A DNA stretch of 64,000 nucleotides from Pseudomonas cerasi (GTDB lineage Bacteria; Pseudomonadota; Gammaproteobacteria; Pseudomonadales; Pseudomonadaceae): assembly GCF_900074915.1 (NCBI RefSeq), contig NZ_LT222319.1, positions 3,939,001 through 4,003,000 of the forward strand, given 5' to 3'. The position numbers and the translations under genes were made by a program. Under the pieces are notes generated by a model. The model was not told the origin of the DNA and ran no database searches. It saw only the letters and a program-made list of their open reading frames with translations. Below are positions 1 through 9,405 of the stretch, piece by piece; position 1 is the stretch's first letter, and each line of letters begins with the position of its first letter.

Positions 1-3000
1 GTCCTCGACCATCTGCATGAGGATGCGGCGCAGGTAGTCGCCCATCTGCACCACGGTCTCCGGCTCGAACAGCCCCGACGCGTATTCCAGGCCACCGACG
101 ATTTGTCCGTCACGTTCGCTGAGTGCCAGTTGCAGGTCGAATTTGGCCACTGGCTGGACGCTTTGCAGCACGCTGACGTCGAGCCCGGACAACTCCAGAT
201 CCGAATCCTGATGCTGCTCCCAGGCGAACAGCACCTGGAACACCGGGCTGTAAGCCAGACTGCGCGGCGGGTTGAGCAACTCCACCACTTGATCGAAAGG
301 CAAGTCCTGATGTTCCTGAGCGGCAAGCGCTACGTTGCGCGCCTGTTGCAGCCAGTTGGCCACCGTCGGGCTGCCGGAGCGGGTCATGCGCAGGGCCAGG
401 GTATTGACGAAGAACCCGATCAACCCTTCCAGCTCATGCTGGCTGCGGTTCGCCGAGGGCACACCGATGACCACGTCATCCTGACCCGACAGGCGCATCA
501 GCAGCAGCGACCAGGCCGCCAGCAGGTTCATGAACAACGTGGTGCCCTGCTGCGTAGCCAACACTCGGAGCCGTGCTGTCAGCGCGCGGTCAAAGACCAG
601 CGGCACGAAGCCGCCGCGGTAATCCTGGGCCGCCGGACGTTTATGATCGGTGGGCAACTCCAGCAATAGCGGAGCACCGCTCAGGGTTTCACGCCAGTAG
701 CACCGCTGCGCGTCCAGCACCTCACCGGACAGCCACTGGCGTTGCCAGGCCGCGTAATCCACATACTGGACAGGCAACGGCGGCAGTGCCAGGGACTGCC
801 CGAGTGCGGCCGGTTGCTGAGTAGCCGCTGCGTAGAGCAGCCCCAACTCGCGGGTCAGCACGCCCATCGACCAGCCATCCGAAACAATGTGGTGCTGGGT
901 CAGTAACAACACGTGATCATCATCGGCCAGTTTGACCAGGCTGACGCGCATCAACGGCCCCACCGCCAGGTCGAACGGCTTGCTGCCCTCTGCGTCGATC
1001 AACGCCAGCAGACGCGCCTGGGCATCGTGCTCGCCGCGCAGATCGATGACTGGCAACGGAATGATCGCTCCCGCCGCCGCAACGCGCTGCCGCCCCTCGC
1101 CCTCGACCGCGAAAAACGTGGTGCGTAACGCCTCGTGGCGGGCCACCAGTTGATTGAAACTGCGCTCCAGCGCGGCCACTTGCAACGGCCCGCGCAGGCG
1201 CAGGTTCAACGGCATGTGGTAGGCCGCGTTGCCGCCTTCCATCTGCGCCAGAAACCACAGACGCTGCTGAGCAGACGACAACATGTGTGCCCCGCTACGT
1301 TCTACAGCCATGATCGGTGGACGAGCGTCGCCCTGCTGAGCGGTGCTCAGTCGTTCGGCGAACTGCTGCAGCACGGGGGCGGTAAACAGGGCTGAGGGTG
1401 ACACCTCAAGATGCAGCGTCTGTCGAACCTTGGCCAATACGCGCATCACCAGCAGCGAGTGGCCGCCGAGTGCAAAAAAGTGATCCTGGCGACCGACTCG
1501 CTCGACGCCCAGCACCTCGGCCCAGATGGCCGCAATATCCATTTCCAGCGCGCCTTGCGCGGCTTCGAAAACATGCCGATCGAACGCGTCATCCCCCGGC
1601 TCGGGCAGTGCGATGCGGTCCAGCTTGCCATTGGCGGTCAGCGGCAGCGCGTCCATACGCACGAACGCGGCAGGAATCATGTAGTCCGGCAGGCTGAGCT
1701 GCAGATGCTGGCGGAGGCTTTTGGGCGTCAGCGCTGCGCCGGTCTGTTCGCGAAAGTAGGCAATCAGCCTGGGCACGCCCGCGTTGTCCTCGCGCAGCAC
1801 AACCACGTTGTCACGCACACCGGCAACCTCGGCCAGACGCGCCTCGATTTCACCCAGTTCCAGGCGCAGACCGCGCAGCTTGGCCTGCGAGTCGTTGCGC
1901 CCGAGAAACTCCAGATGGCCGTCAGCCCGATAGCGGGCCAGGTCGCCAGTACGGTACAACCGCTCACCGGCCACGAACGGGCTGTCGATGAAGCGCTCGC
2001 GGGTCAGTTCCGGCAAATTCAGGTAGCCGCGCGCTACCCCCGCGCCGCCGATGTACAGTTCGCCGGTCACGCCCTGGGGAACACGCTCGCCAGCGGTATC
2101 GAGCAGGTAAATCCGCGTGTTGGCCAACGCCCGTCCGATGGGCAGCACCGCATCGACGTGGCTGTCGGGCTCGAACTCGAAACAGGTGCTGTCGATGCTC
2201 GCTTCGGTAACACCGTAGGCCTGGACGATTTGTACATGCTCGCCACACAACCTACGCAGTTGGCGCGCGCTGTGCGCTGTCCAGATGTCCGAGCCGCAAA
2301 CCACCGTGTTCATGAACGACAGGTCGCGCCCTGCCTCCTGCGTCCAGGTCAGCAACGGGTTGAGCACCGCAGGCACGAAGTCCGCGAAATCGATGCGCGC
2401 CTCGCTCAACAGGCGATACAGCGAAGGTGGGTCCATCAACGTGTCTCGCGGACAGAGCACGAGCGTGCCGCCAAAACCCAGTGCGCGGATCAGGTCGGCG
2501 CTGAACACATCAAAGGAAAACCCGGCCATTTGCAGGTGAGTGAGGGGCTTGTGCAGCGCGTACAACGGCTCCCAGGCGGCGCTGACCGCGATCAGCCCAC
2601 GGTGCTCGACCATGACCCCCTTGGGCGTCCCGGTGGAGCCCGAGGTGTAGATCACGTACGCCAGATGGCGGGGCGTCAGACCAACCGCGTGCGGGTCAGG
2701 GTTGTGCGTCGGCTGCGCTGCCCACAGCCGGCTATCGGCCAGATCGAGCACCTGCGTTGCGACTCCAACCTTCTCCAGCGCCGCCAACAACGCCGCGCGC
2801 GCCGGAGCGTGGCTCAGCAGCACGCGTGGCGCGCTGTCTGCCAGCATGTGTGCCAGACGGGCTTCCGGGTACGCGGGGTCCAGCGGCACGTAGGCACCGC
2901 CCGCCTTGAGTACCGCGAGCACGCCGACCAACATGTCCAGCGAGCGCTCCAGGCAAATCCCGACACGCACATCCGGCCCGACACCGAGGCTGCGCAGGTA

Positions 3001-3195
3001 GTGGGCCAAACGGTTGGCACGGGTATTGAGCGTCGCATAGTCAAGCGTGTCCTGCTCGAAGCGTGCCGCGATGGCGGCAGGGTTGCGCTGCACCTGTGCC
3101 TCGAAAAGGCCATGCACACACTGGTTTTGGTCAAATGGTTGCTCTGTATCAGGATGAGCGAAGCCCGTCCCGCGCGAGGAAGATTGGTCGACCAT
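1..3195 (-). CDS. Nonribosomal peptide synthetase, initiating A-T-C module (partial, runs off left edge)
   Basis: The 1065 visible codons start at ATG 3195, directly behind an in-frame stop and with a GGTGA ribosome site. Domains in order are: adenylation (about 25-515; YTSGSTGTPKG near 182, AYGVTE, K of the NGKLDR motif), thiolation (LGGHSLL, phosphopantetheine Ser580) and condensation (about 625-1065; RHEALRTTF, HHIVSDG at 768-774, IGFFVNT, PFDQVVELL). No condensation domain precedes the A domain, so this is a loading module, and further modules must lie left of position 1. Aligning the A domain by eye to the PheA pocket gives D-V-A-D-V-C-A-I-D-K, which I recall as an arginine-type code. 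The product is unknown. NRPS class is certain; the substrate is an inference. Confidence 0.95.
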   Translation of the reverse strand, partial: MVDQSSSRGTGFAHPDTEQPFDQNQCVHGLFEAQVQRNPAAIAARFEQDTLDYATLNTRANRLAHYLRSLGVGPDVRVGICLERSLDMLVGVLAVLKAGGAYVPLDPAYPEARLAHMLADSAPRVLLSHAPARAALLAALEKVGVATQVLDLADSRLWAAQPTHNPDPHAVGLTPRHLAYVIYTSGSTGTPKGVMVEHRGLIAVSAAWEPLYALHKPLTHLQMAGFSFDVFSADLIRALGFGGTLVLCPRDTLMDPPSLYRLLSEARIDFADFVPAVLNPLLTWTQEAGRDLSFMNTVVCGSDIWTAHSARQLRRLCGEHVQIVQAYGVTEASIDSTCFEFEPDSHVDAVLPIGRALANTRIYLLDTAGERVPQGVTGELYIGGAGVARGYLNLPELTRERFIDSPFVAGERLYRTGDLARYRADGHLEFLGRNDSQAKLRGLRLELGEIEARLAEVAGVRDNVVVLREDNAGVPRLIAYFREQTGAALTPKSLRQHLQLSLPDYMIPAAFVRMDALPLTANGKLDRIALPEPGDDAFDRHVFEAAQGALEMDIAAIWAEVLGVERVGRQDHFFALGGHSLLVMRVLAKVRQTLHLEVSPSALFTAPVLQQFAERLSTAQQGDARPPIMAVERSGAHMLSSAQQRLWFLAQMEGGNAAYHMPLNLRLRGPLQVAALERSFNQLVARHEALRTTFFAVEGEGRQRVAAAGAIIPLPVIDLRGEHDAQARLLALIDAEGSKPFDLAVGPLMRVSLVKLADDDHVLLLTQHHIVSDGWSMGVLTRELGLLYAAATQQPAALGQSLALPPLPVQYVDYAAWQRQWLSGEVLDAQRCYWRETLSGAPLLLELPTDHKRPAAQDYRGGFVPLVFDRALTARLRVLATQQGTTLFMNLLAAWSLLLMRLSGQDDVVIGVPSANRSQHELEGLIGFFVNTLALRMTRSGSPTVANWLQQARNVALAAQEHQDLPFDQVVELLNPPRSLAYSPVFQVLFAWEQHQDSDLELSGLDVSVLQSVQPVAKFDLQLALSERDGQIVGGLEYASGLFEPETVVQMGDYLRRILMQMVED

Positions 3196-3818
3196 CAGAA
3201 ATCACCGTCCGTGAGCAGATTATTTTTTTATGAGCAGACGGGAGCGCAGAGCAGCAAGCCCGTCAGGCACGGCATGAGAAATGCCGGATGAACATCGAGA
3301 CTCAGGGAGAAGGTGCGGCGCGGGCTCTCGGGCTCATGTCATGACCTGACATGCAAGCGCTCGGGGGGATCGCAGAGGGATGACAGACGAACGCGGCAAG
3401 GCGCGACTCGCCTACAGAAAGGGGGGTGGCTGGCTCGTTGACGAGACTGATCGCTCTGCCCTTGGAACTGACGTTTGCATACCGCGTGACCAATTGAAAC
3501 CTCATCTTCCGTTTGAGGGTCAACGACGGGGAACGGCCTGCGCCGGGGTGTCAGCGCCAGGGTGGACCCGATCGGCTGTGACTGCGGAGTCTGTGAACCC
3601 GTGACAGTCATTGGCGCTGGGTTTTTGGCCCTGGGCGCCGGGGATAATAACCACGATTTTCGGCGATGAGGCAAACAAAAAGTTACAAACCGCGAAAGTG
3701 TCCGTCAAACGGCACTGCTGTCCAGGCGGGAGAGCGGTTTGAAATTTCAGCGTCGGCGGCGACTTTTCCCTGCGCGCAATGCAATACTCAAAAACTGACT
3801 CACACGAGCCCGGCCTCC
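3196..3818. other. Intergenic region between the NRPS and a GNAT gene
   Basis: This 623-base gap separates the divergent NRPS (minus) and acetyltransferase (plus). It should hold both promoters. Short open frames here have no family features. A perfect palindrome at 3335-3353 is listed separately. I found no hrp box (GGAACC-N16-CCAC) on either strand. Confidence 0.6.
3335..3353. promoter_or_regulatory. Palindromic operator candidate upstream of the NRPS
   Basis: CATGTCA and TGACATG form a perfect 7-bp inverted repeat around a 5-bp spacer, about 140 bp upstream of the NRPS start. The size suits a dimeric helix-turn-helix regulator. No T-run follows, so it is not a terminator. The regulator is unknown. 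Confidence 0.4.
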
Positions 3819-4337
3819 ATGACCCTCACCTACCGACGACTGACTCCGGCCGATGCACCTGCCTATCGCGCCTTGATGCTCGAGGCCTATGAACGTCATC
3901 CAGACGCCTTTACCTCTGACGTGAAGGAGCGCGAAGTGCTGCCTGCCCAGTGGTGGGAGAAGAGGCTCGATGACAGCGCTGACGCAACCGAAGTAGTGTT
4001 TGCCGCCGTTGAAGACGGTCTCTTGCTGGGTGTAGCCGGCCTTTGCGTCGAAACCCGAAAGAAGGCCCGACACAAATCGACCTTGTTCGGCATGTATGTG
4101 CCACTGGCGCACAGGAACAGAGGCATCGGCTCTCGATTGGTACGCAGCGTGCTCGACCATGCCCGAACCCGGCCCAAGCTTCTGGTCGTCCAGCTCACTG
4201 TCACGCAGGGCAACGCCGAAGCAGTCGGGCTGTACGAGCGCATGGGCTTCGTGACCTTTGGCATCGAACCCATTGCAGTCGCTGTAGGCACCGGATTCGT
4301 CGCCAAGGTGCATATGTGGAAAGACTTGCGCGGGTAA
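3819..4337 (+). CDS. GNAT-family N-acetyltransferase
   Basis: A 172-residue acetyl-CoA-dependent acetyltransferase. It has an N-terminal LTYRRLTPADA strand, a central beta strand (LFGMYV), the acetyl-CoA pyrophosphate loop in the form HRNRGIGSRLV, and the closing NAEAVGLYERMGFV motif. The open frame could extend upstream to 3666, but homology-like sequence begins at ATG 3819. The substrate cannot be told. It stands alone between the NRPS promoter region and a convergent HAD gene; a role in self-protection or tailoring for the NRPS is possible, but nothing in the sequence shows it. Confidence 0.85.
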   Translation: MTLTYRRLTPADAPAYRALMLEAYERHPDAFTSDVKEREVLPAQWWEKRLDDSADATEVVFAAVEDGLLLGVAGLCVETRKKARHKSTLFGMYVPLAHRNRGIGSRLVRSVLDHARTRPKLLVVQLTVTQGNAEAVGLYERMGFVTFGIEPIAVAVGTGFVAKVHMWKDLRG

Positions 4338-4362
4338 CCGGTCCACCCAGGTAACAGGCGCT

Positions 4363-5085
4363 TCAGCAATCGAGCGCGTCAGCCGCTTCGGTCAGGGAAT
4401 CGACGATCACGTCCCAGTCCTGTTCGGCGGTCAGGTCAGATGTCTGGCCTGGCCCGTGCTCGGCGGGGCGTCGGACGAAAACGGTCTTGAAGCCATTCGC
4501 ACGTGCGGCAGTCAGGTCGGCGTTATGCGCAGCCACCATGGCGACGCAATGCGGCGCCAGGCCCACTGCTTTTGCAGACTTCAGGTAGGTCTGGGGCATC
4601 GGTTTGTAGGTGCCGGCGATCTCCGCGCCGACGATGACGTCCCAGGGCAGTCCGCCGAATTTAGCCAGGTTGAGCATTCCGGCGATGTGTCCGTTCGATA
4701 GCGTACCGATCGAGAATCTGCGCTTTAATCGGGTCAGGCCTGAGACCGAGTCAGGCCATGGATCGAGCCGCTCCCAGGCCTTGTTCAGCTCGGCGAGCTC
4801 GGCCCCGGGGATGCTGCCGAAATCCACCTCGTGGCGCGCCAGCACGGTTTCGAGACTCTCACGGTTGAGCACATCGAGTGTCACGTAGGGGCGCTCACCC
4901 GCACGCACGCGCTGCATGGAAGGTTGATACAGGCTCCGCCACTGATCGGCAAAATCAAGGGGATCGATGTCCACGCCATGCCGCTGCAGAAAGGGCGCCG
5001 CGGCCCGCGCCACGCCGTTTCGCCAGTCGACAACGGTGCCGAATACATCGAAACCGAGAAACCCTATCTGTTCCAGCCTGGCCAT
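4363..5085 (-). CDS. HAD-superfamily hydrolase, haloacid dehalogenase type II-like
   Basis: 240 residues. The nucleophile motif FDVFGTVVDW carries Asp13. Motif II is TLSNGHIAGML, motif III lysine lies in GTYKPMPQTYL, and the acidic motif region reads VAAHNADLTAARANG followed by FKTVFVRRP. This order is typical of (S)-2-haloacid dehalogenase type II relatives, which hydrolyse halogenated acids or phosphate esters through an aspartyl intermediate. The GGGAGAGC ribosome site supports the start. The gene is divergent from an aldo/keto reductase, with a strong palindrome between them that could control both. The real substrate is not determined. Confidence 0.88.
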   Translation of the reverse strand: MARLEQIGFLGFDVFGTVVDWRNGVARAAAPFLQRHGVDIDPLDFADQWRSLYQPSMQRVRAGERPYVTLDVLNRESLETVLARHEVDFGSIPGAELAELNKAWERLDPWPDSVSGLTRLKRRFSIGTLSNGHIAGMLNLAKFGGLPWDVIVGAEIAGTYKPMPQTYLKSAKAVGLAPHCVAMVAAHNADLTAARANGFKTVFVRRPAEHGPGQTSDLTAEQDWDVIVDSLTEAADALDC

Positions 5086-5114
5086 ATTGCTCTCCCGAAT
5101 CGTGCGCAGTCGCT

Positions 5115-5140
5115 TATAGTTCTACAGAATTAGAACTATA
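5115..5140. promoter_or_regulatory. Perfect palindromic operator between divergent HAD and AKR genes
   Basis: TATAGTTCTA and TAGAACTATA are exact reverse complements separated by 6 bp. They lie 30 bp upstream of the HAD start and about 100 bp upstream of the AKR start. A further partial half-site (TATAGAACC) overlaps the right arm. This is the layout of an operator for one regulator controlling both genes. No regulator gene is adjacent. Confidence 0.6.
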
Positions 5141-5241
5141 GAACCAATCGCACCAAAGAGAGTTGTTTCGGGCAGGCATTGCCCCATCTGTAAACGCAAA
5201 ACTGCTCGGCGACTGATCAATCAACGGTAGATGGAGGATTC

Positions 5242-6237
5242 ATGGACTACGTAAAGCTTGGCAACACAGGACTGGATATTTCCAGACTGTGCCTTGGATG
5301 CATGACATTCGGCGAGCCCGATGCCGGAACGCACCCTTGGACACTGGGCGAAGAAGCAAGCAGGCCGATCATCAAACACGCCGTCGAGCAAGGCATCAAT
5401 TTTTTTGACACGGCCAACAGCTACTCGGCAGGCACCTCGGAAACCATCGTCGGCAAATTGCTCAAAGAGTTCACGCGTCGCGACGAGACCGTGATCGCAA
5501 CGAAGGTGTTCTTTCCGGCGAACATGTGGGAAGGCTCGACCCGCCCTAACGAAAAGGGCCTCTCGCGCAAGGCCATCATGTCCAGTATCGACGCGAGCCT
5601 GACGCGACTCGGCACTGACTACGTTGACCTGTACCAGATCCATCGCTGGGACTATGACACGCCCATCGAAGAAACCATGGAAGCCCTGCACGATGTGGTC
5701 AAGGCCGGCAAGGCCAGGTACATCGGCGCGTCCTCCATGTACGCATGGCAGTTCGCCAAAGCCCAGCAGGTTGCAACCGCGCATGGCTGGAGCAGGTTCG
5801 TCTCGATGCAGAACTACCTGAACCTGGTGTATCGCGAAGAAGAGCGCGAGATGATCCCGCTGTGTATCGATCAGGGTGTCGGCCTGATGCCGTGGAGCCC
5901 GATGGCACGCGGCAGGCTGACCAGGCCCCATGGTCAGCAGACCGAGCGGACCAGAACCGACGTTTCCGGGCAGTCGTTTTACGAGGCGACGGAAAAGGAA
6001 GACGGTCGAGTGATCGATGCCGTGGAGCAGCTTGCCGCAGAGCGCGGGGTACCGATGGCGCAAATCGCACTGGCTTGGGTGTTGGCCAAACGCGGTGTAT
6101 CAGCGCCCATCGTCGGTGCTTCCAAGGCGACGCAGCTGGACGATGCCATCGCAGCACTGCAACTGGTGCTCAGTGATGAGGACATCAAACGCCTCGAGGC
6201 ACCGTACGTGCCCCATGCAGTGACCGGTTTCGTCTGA
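5242..6237 (+). CDS. Aldo/keto reductase
   Basis: 331 residues, an NADPH-dependent carbonyl reductase of the AKR superfamily. The catalytic tetrad is visible: Asp56 and Tyr61 (FFDTANSYSAGTSE), Lys88 (IATKVFF) and His134 (YQIHRWD). C-terminal cofactor motifs include IALAWVLAKRGVSAPIVGASK. A GGAGGATTC ribosome site precedes the ATG. The gene diverges from the HAD hydrolase across a shared palindrome, so both may answer the same signal, perhaps a toxic aldehyde or organohalide (inference). It resembles the cytosolic YajO/auxin-induced type more than the AKR5 type found near 26 kb. Confidence 0.93.
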   Translation: MDYVKLGNTGLDISRLCLGCMTFGEPDAGTHPWTLGEEASRPIIKHAVEQGINFFDTANSYSAGTSETIVGKLLKEFTRRDETVIATKVFFPANMWEGSTRPNEKGLSRKAIMSSIDASLTRLGTDYVDLYQIHRWDYDTPIEETMEALHDVVKAGKARYIGASSMYAWQFAKAQQVATAHGWSRFVSMQNYLNLVYREEEREMIPLCIDQGVGLMPWSPMARGRLTRPHGQQTERTRTDVSGQSFYEATEKEDGRVIDAVEQLAAERGVPMAQIALAWVLAKRGVSAPIVGASKATQLDDAIAALQLVLSDEDIKRLEAPYVPHAVTGFV

Positions 6238-6258
6238 CCGGCGCTGCAGAACCCCGGG

Positions 6259-6286
6259 ACCGGCGAATGGCGTGAGCCTCGCCGGT
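6259..6286 (+). terminator. Hairpin downstream of the aldo/keto reductase
   Basis: ACCGGCGA and TCGCCGGT are perfect 8-bp arms around a 12-base loop, 21 bp after the stop codon. There is no following T-run, so it may only be an mRNA 3' stabiliser or a weak terminator. Confidence 0.35.
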
Positions 6287-6502
6287 TACCTGTTGGAGAC
6301 TGCGACCACGAATACCCGTAAAGAACGCACCGCAGCTTTCGTAACTGTCACACCGTTCTGAAATAACACCTGTCTATGTCACTGTACGCAAATATCTATT
6401 AGTCAGTCAGTCGACTGGGCGGTATCGTCAGGCCATTCTGAATAAAGGCTCTTTGCCATTATTTAATTCGACTTTTTCTCTTGCCTCTTTCGGGTTCATT
6501 TC

Positions 6503-8143
6503 ATGAAAAATCAGGTTTCTCTGGCTACGCGCATCGGCTTGGGATTTGCCGCTGTCGTCTCGCTGCTCATCTTGATCACAGCCGTTGGCATTCAGCGGGT
6601 CGGGTTCATCGACAGCACCCTGGAAGACGTAGGCGAAAATGCCGCCAAGGTACAGCGCTATGCGATCAACTTCCGGGGCAGCGTGCACAATCGTGCAATC
6701 GCTTTGCGCGATGCCGTGCTGGTCAACAACGATCAGGACCTGGCGCTGCATCTGGCAGAGATGACCCGTCTTGAAAAGGACTATGTCGACTCGGCTGTAC
6801 CGATGGAGCAGTTGTTCGCCAAGCAGAATATAAGTGCCGAGGAACGCCAATTGCTGCGTGGCATCAAGGAAATCGAACAGCAAACGCTCGGCTCTACCAA
6901 GAGCGTGATTGCCTTGCGCCGTGCCGGAGACATCGCCGGTGCCCAGGCTCTTTTGCTGAGCCAGACCTCCGGCGACTACAGCGAATGGCTGAAGCGTATC
7001 AATGCGCTCATCGACCATGAGGAAGCCTCGATCAGGGTTCAGCTGGATAATGTGCAGGCGACCGCCAGCCAGTTCCGTGGCCTGATGCTGCTGGCCACTG
7101 CGTTCGCTGTACTGCTGAGCATTGCGCTGTCGGCGTTCATCATTCGCTTCGTGAAAAAGACGCTGGGCGCGGAGCCTGTCGACGTTGCCGAGGCCATTCG
7201 CCGACTGGCTGCGGGCGATCTGCAGCAAACCATCACCACAGCGTATCCCGACAGCGTCATGGGTGTGCTGAAAACGGCGCTGAGCCGTCTTTCGGAAACC
7301 ATCACCGAAGTGCGAATGGCCGCTCAGGAGGTCAGCCAGTCCTCTACCGTGCTGTCGGCAGCCTCCTCCGCCAACAACACCCAGATCATGGTGCAGACCC
7401 GTGAAGCCGAACAGGTGGCCACTGCGATCAGTGAAATGGCCGCGACGGTCAGTGAAGTCTCGGGCTACGCAGCACAGGCCGCAGATGCTGCGCGCCTGGC
7501 TGACAGTGAGGTGGCGAACGGCAACAGCCTCGTCGAAGGTACGACCACCGCCATCGAACAACTGGCAGCCACGCTGACTGAAACCACCAGCACCGTGGAG
7601 CAGGTGTCACGGCACGGCGAGCAGATCGAAACGGTGATCGAGGTGATCAACTCGATTGCCTCGCAAACCAACCTGCTGGCGCTCAACGCAGCCATTGAGG
7701 CCGCCCGCGCGGGCGAGCATGGCAGAGGTTTTGCGGTCGTGGCCGATGAGGTTCGTTCGCTGGCCAATCGCACCCAGCTGTCGACCCAGGAGATTCAAAA
7801 CATGATCAGCACGCTGCAGGGTGGTACTGAAACCGCGGCACAAAACATGCGCGACAGCTGTGAACTGGTCAATCGCGCCGTGGAGCAGACACGCAATGCC
7901 CAAAGCGCCCTGTCGAGAATCAATCAGGAAGTGAGTGCGATCAATCACATGAACGCGCAGATCGCCAGCGCTTCGGTTCAACAGAGCTCAGTGGCAGAAG
8001 ACGTTGCGATGAACATCACCAGCATCCACGACTCGACACTCAAATCCGCCAATGGATCGCAGCAGGTGGCTACCGCCAGCGAGGAGCTGGCACAGCTTGC
8101 GGATCGCCTGACCCGCAAGGTCGCGTTTTTCAAGGCAGGCTGA
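6503..8143 (+). CDS. Methyl-accepting chemotaxis protein
   Basis: 546 residues. A first membrane helix (about 10-30) is followed by a periplasmic four-helix-bundle type sensor (about 31-190), a second helix (GLMLLATAFAVLLSIALSAFII), a HAMP segment and a cytoplasmic coiled coil. The highly conserved signalling hairpin reads NLLALNAAIEAARAGE then GRGFAVVADEVRSLA. It would couple ligand binding to CheA/CheW. No CheR/CheB pentapeptide is seen at the C-terminus (RKVAFFKAG). The ligand is unknown. It is monocistronic, converging on the MFS gene. Confidence 0.95.
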   Translation: MKNQVSLATRIGLGFAAVVSLLILITAVGIQRVGFIDSTLEDVGENAAKVQRYAINFRGSVHNRAIALRDAVLVNNDQDLALHLAEMTRLEKDYVDSAVPMEQLFAKQNISAEERQLLRGIKEIEQQTLGSTKSVIALRRAGDIAGAQALLLSQTSGDYSEWLKRINALIDHEEASIRVQLDNVQATASQFRGLMLLATAFAVLLSIALSAFIIRFVKKTLGAEPVDVAEAIRRLAAGDLQQTITTAYPDSVMGVLKTALSRLSETITEVRMAAQEVSQSSTVLSAASSANNTQIMVQTREAEQVATAISEMAATVSEVSGYAAQAADAARLADSEVANGNSLVEGTTTAIEQLAATLTETTSTVEQVSRHGEQIETVIEVINSIASQTNLLALNAAIEAARAGEHGRGFAVVADEVRSLANRTQLSTQEIQNMISTLQGGTETAAQNMRDSCELVNRAVEQTRNAQSALSRINQEVSAINHMNAQIASASVQQSSVAEDVAMNITSIHDSTLKSANGSQQVATASEELAQLADRLTRKVAFFKAG

Positions 8144-8164
8144 GGGTGCAATGAGGTATCGCGA

Positions 8165-8181
8165 CGATGCTTTCGGCATCG
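8165..8181. terminator. Hairpin between convergent MCP and MFS genes
   Basis: CGATGC and GCATCG form a 6-bp stem with a TTTCG loop, 21 bp past the MCP stop. There is no clear T-run; it is a weak terminator candidate placed where one is expected. Confidence 0.3.
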
Positions 8182-8205
8182 CCGCGGTATTCCGCTATCG
8201 GCAGA

Positions 8206-9405
8206 TCAGTCTGTGCAACTGACCGGTCTTGAGCTGCGCATCGCCAGCATCACGGTGAGCATGGACAGCGCGGCACACACCGCGCCGATCACGATGGCAG
8301 CGGTGAAGCCGGCCCGACCGGACACCACGCCGCCAATGAACGCCCCGCCGCCAATCGACAGATTCACCACACAGACCAGCAGCGCCTGAACACCTTCCAC
8401 GCGATCATTGGAGGCTTCGAAACACCAGATCTGCGTGGTGATGGGGATCATCCCGAAAGCGAACCCCCAGACCAGAATCACCGGCCCGAGCAGCCACGGG
8501 TTGCCGACGAACATTAGCAGCGCAGTCAGCGAACCCAGCATCAGCAGAGTCATGATCAGCACCGAGGACGGCGCACTTCTGGCCGCCAGGGCTCCACCGG
8601 CCAGATTGCCTGCAACCGCCGCCAGGCCGAACGCGAAAAGCAATGCCCCCAGGGCCTGGCCCTGAATATGCGCGAATTCCTGCACGAAGGGCGCGAGGTA
8701 AGTGTACGCCGCGAAGTGCCCCACATAGATCAACAGTGCGGCAGCGAACATTCGACGAATGCGCTGCTCGCCAGCCAATGACAGCATCTGGCTGATGCCG
8801 GCAGAACGCTCGCCCGGCAACGCAGGCAGGAAGAATGCGATCAACAACCCCACTGCCACCGTGACCACTGCCGCTGCTTCAAATGCCGCCCGCCAGCCGA
8901 AGGCTTCACCGATCAACGTACCGGCCGGAATCCCGGCGACGGTGCCGATCGAGACGCCGGCCAGCACATAGGCGGTAGCCTTGACGCCCTCCTTGCCGGG
9001 CCTCAAACGAGGCCCGAGCGAACCGGCAATCGTCCAGAATCCGCCCAGCGCGAAGCCGAGCAGGACCCTGCCCGCAAGGGTCAGCCAGAAGTGCGTGGAC
9101 AGCGCGACGATCAGGTTGGATGCCAGCAATATCGACAACAGTCCGAGCAACAGGCGCTTGCGGTCGACATGACTGAACAGGGCAATACAGGACGGTGCCG
9201 AAATGGCCGCGAGGATGCCGGGAACGGCCATCATCAAGCCTGTCTGGCTGATGCTGGTTCCCAGGTCGTGAGCGATATCGGGCAGCAGCCCGACCGGAAG
9301 AAATTCAGTGGTGACGGTGGCGAACGACCCAAGCGATACGCTACCAACGGCCCACCATGAAGCGGGTTTTGTATCTACATTTCCAGCGGTTTCAAAGCGA
9401 CTCAC
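8206..9405 (-). CDS. MFS transporter, DHA1 (AraJ/NepI-like) family
   Basis: 399 residues with about 12 predicted membrane segments. The N-terminal signature TTEFLPVGLLPDIAHDLGTS, followed by SQTGLMMAVPGILAA, is typical of the AraJ/NepI/SotB group of proton-coupled exporters of sugars, purine nucleosides or drugs. The HVDRKRLLLG loop between segments 2 and 3 is the family A-motif. The start is GTG with GGAA five bases upstream. It is likely a single-gene unit; the substrate is not deducible. Confidence 0.9.
   Translation of the reverse strand: MSRFETAGNVDTKPASWWAVGSVSLGSFATVTTEFLPVGLLPDIAHDLGTSISQTGLMMAVPGILAAISAPSCIALFSHVDRKRLLLGLLSILLASNLIVALSTHFWLTLAGRVLLGFALGGFWTIAGSLGPRLRPGKEGVKATAYVLAGVSIGTVAGIPAGTLIGEAFGWRAAFEAAAVVTVAVGLLIAFFLPALPGERSAGISQMLSLAGEQRIRRMFAAALLIYVGHFAAYTYLAPFVQEFAHIQGQALGALLFAFGLAAVAGNLAGGALAARSAPSSVLIMTLLMLGSLTALLMFVGNPWLLGPVILVWGFAFGMIPITTQIWCFEASNDRVEGVQALLVCVVNLSIGGGAFIGGVVSGRAGFTAAIVIGAVCAALSMLTVMLAMRSSRPVSCTD

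Noticed and set aside
1411..3291. Long plus-strand open frame of 626 codons
   Set aside because: It is antisense to the NRPS adenylation and thiolation domains, whose motifs are unmistakable on the minus strand. High GC makes such shadows common.
6395..6480. Sigma-28 promoter before the first chemoreceptor
   Set aside because: TAAAGGCT...GCCATTAT is seen, but the spacing is about half of what FliA promoters need.
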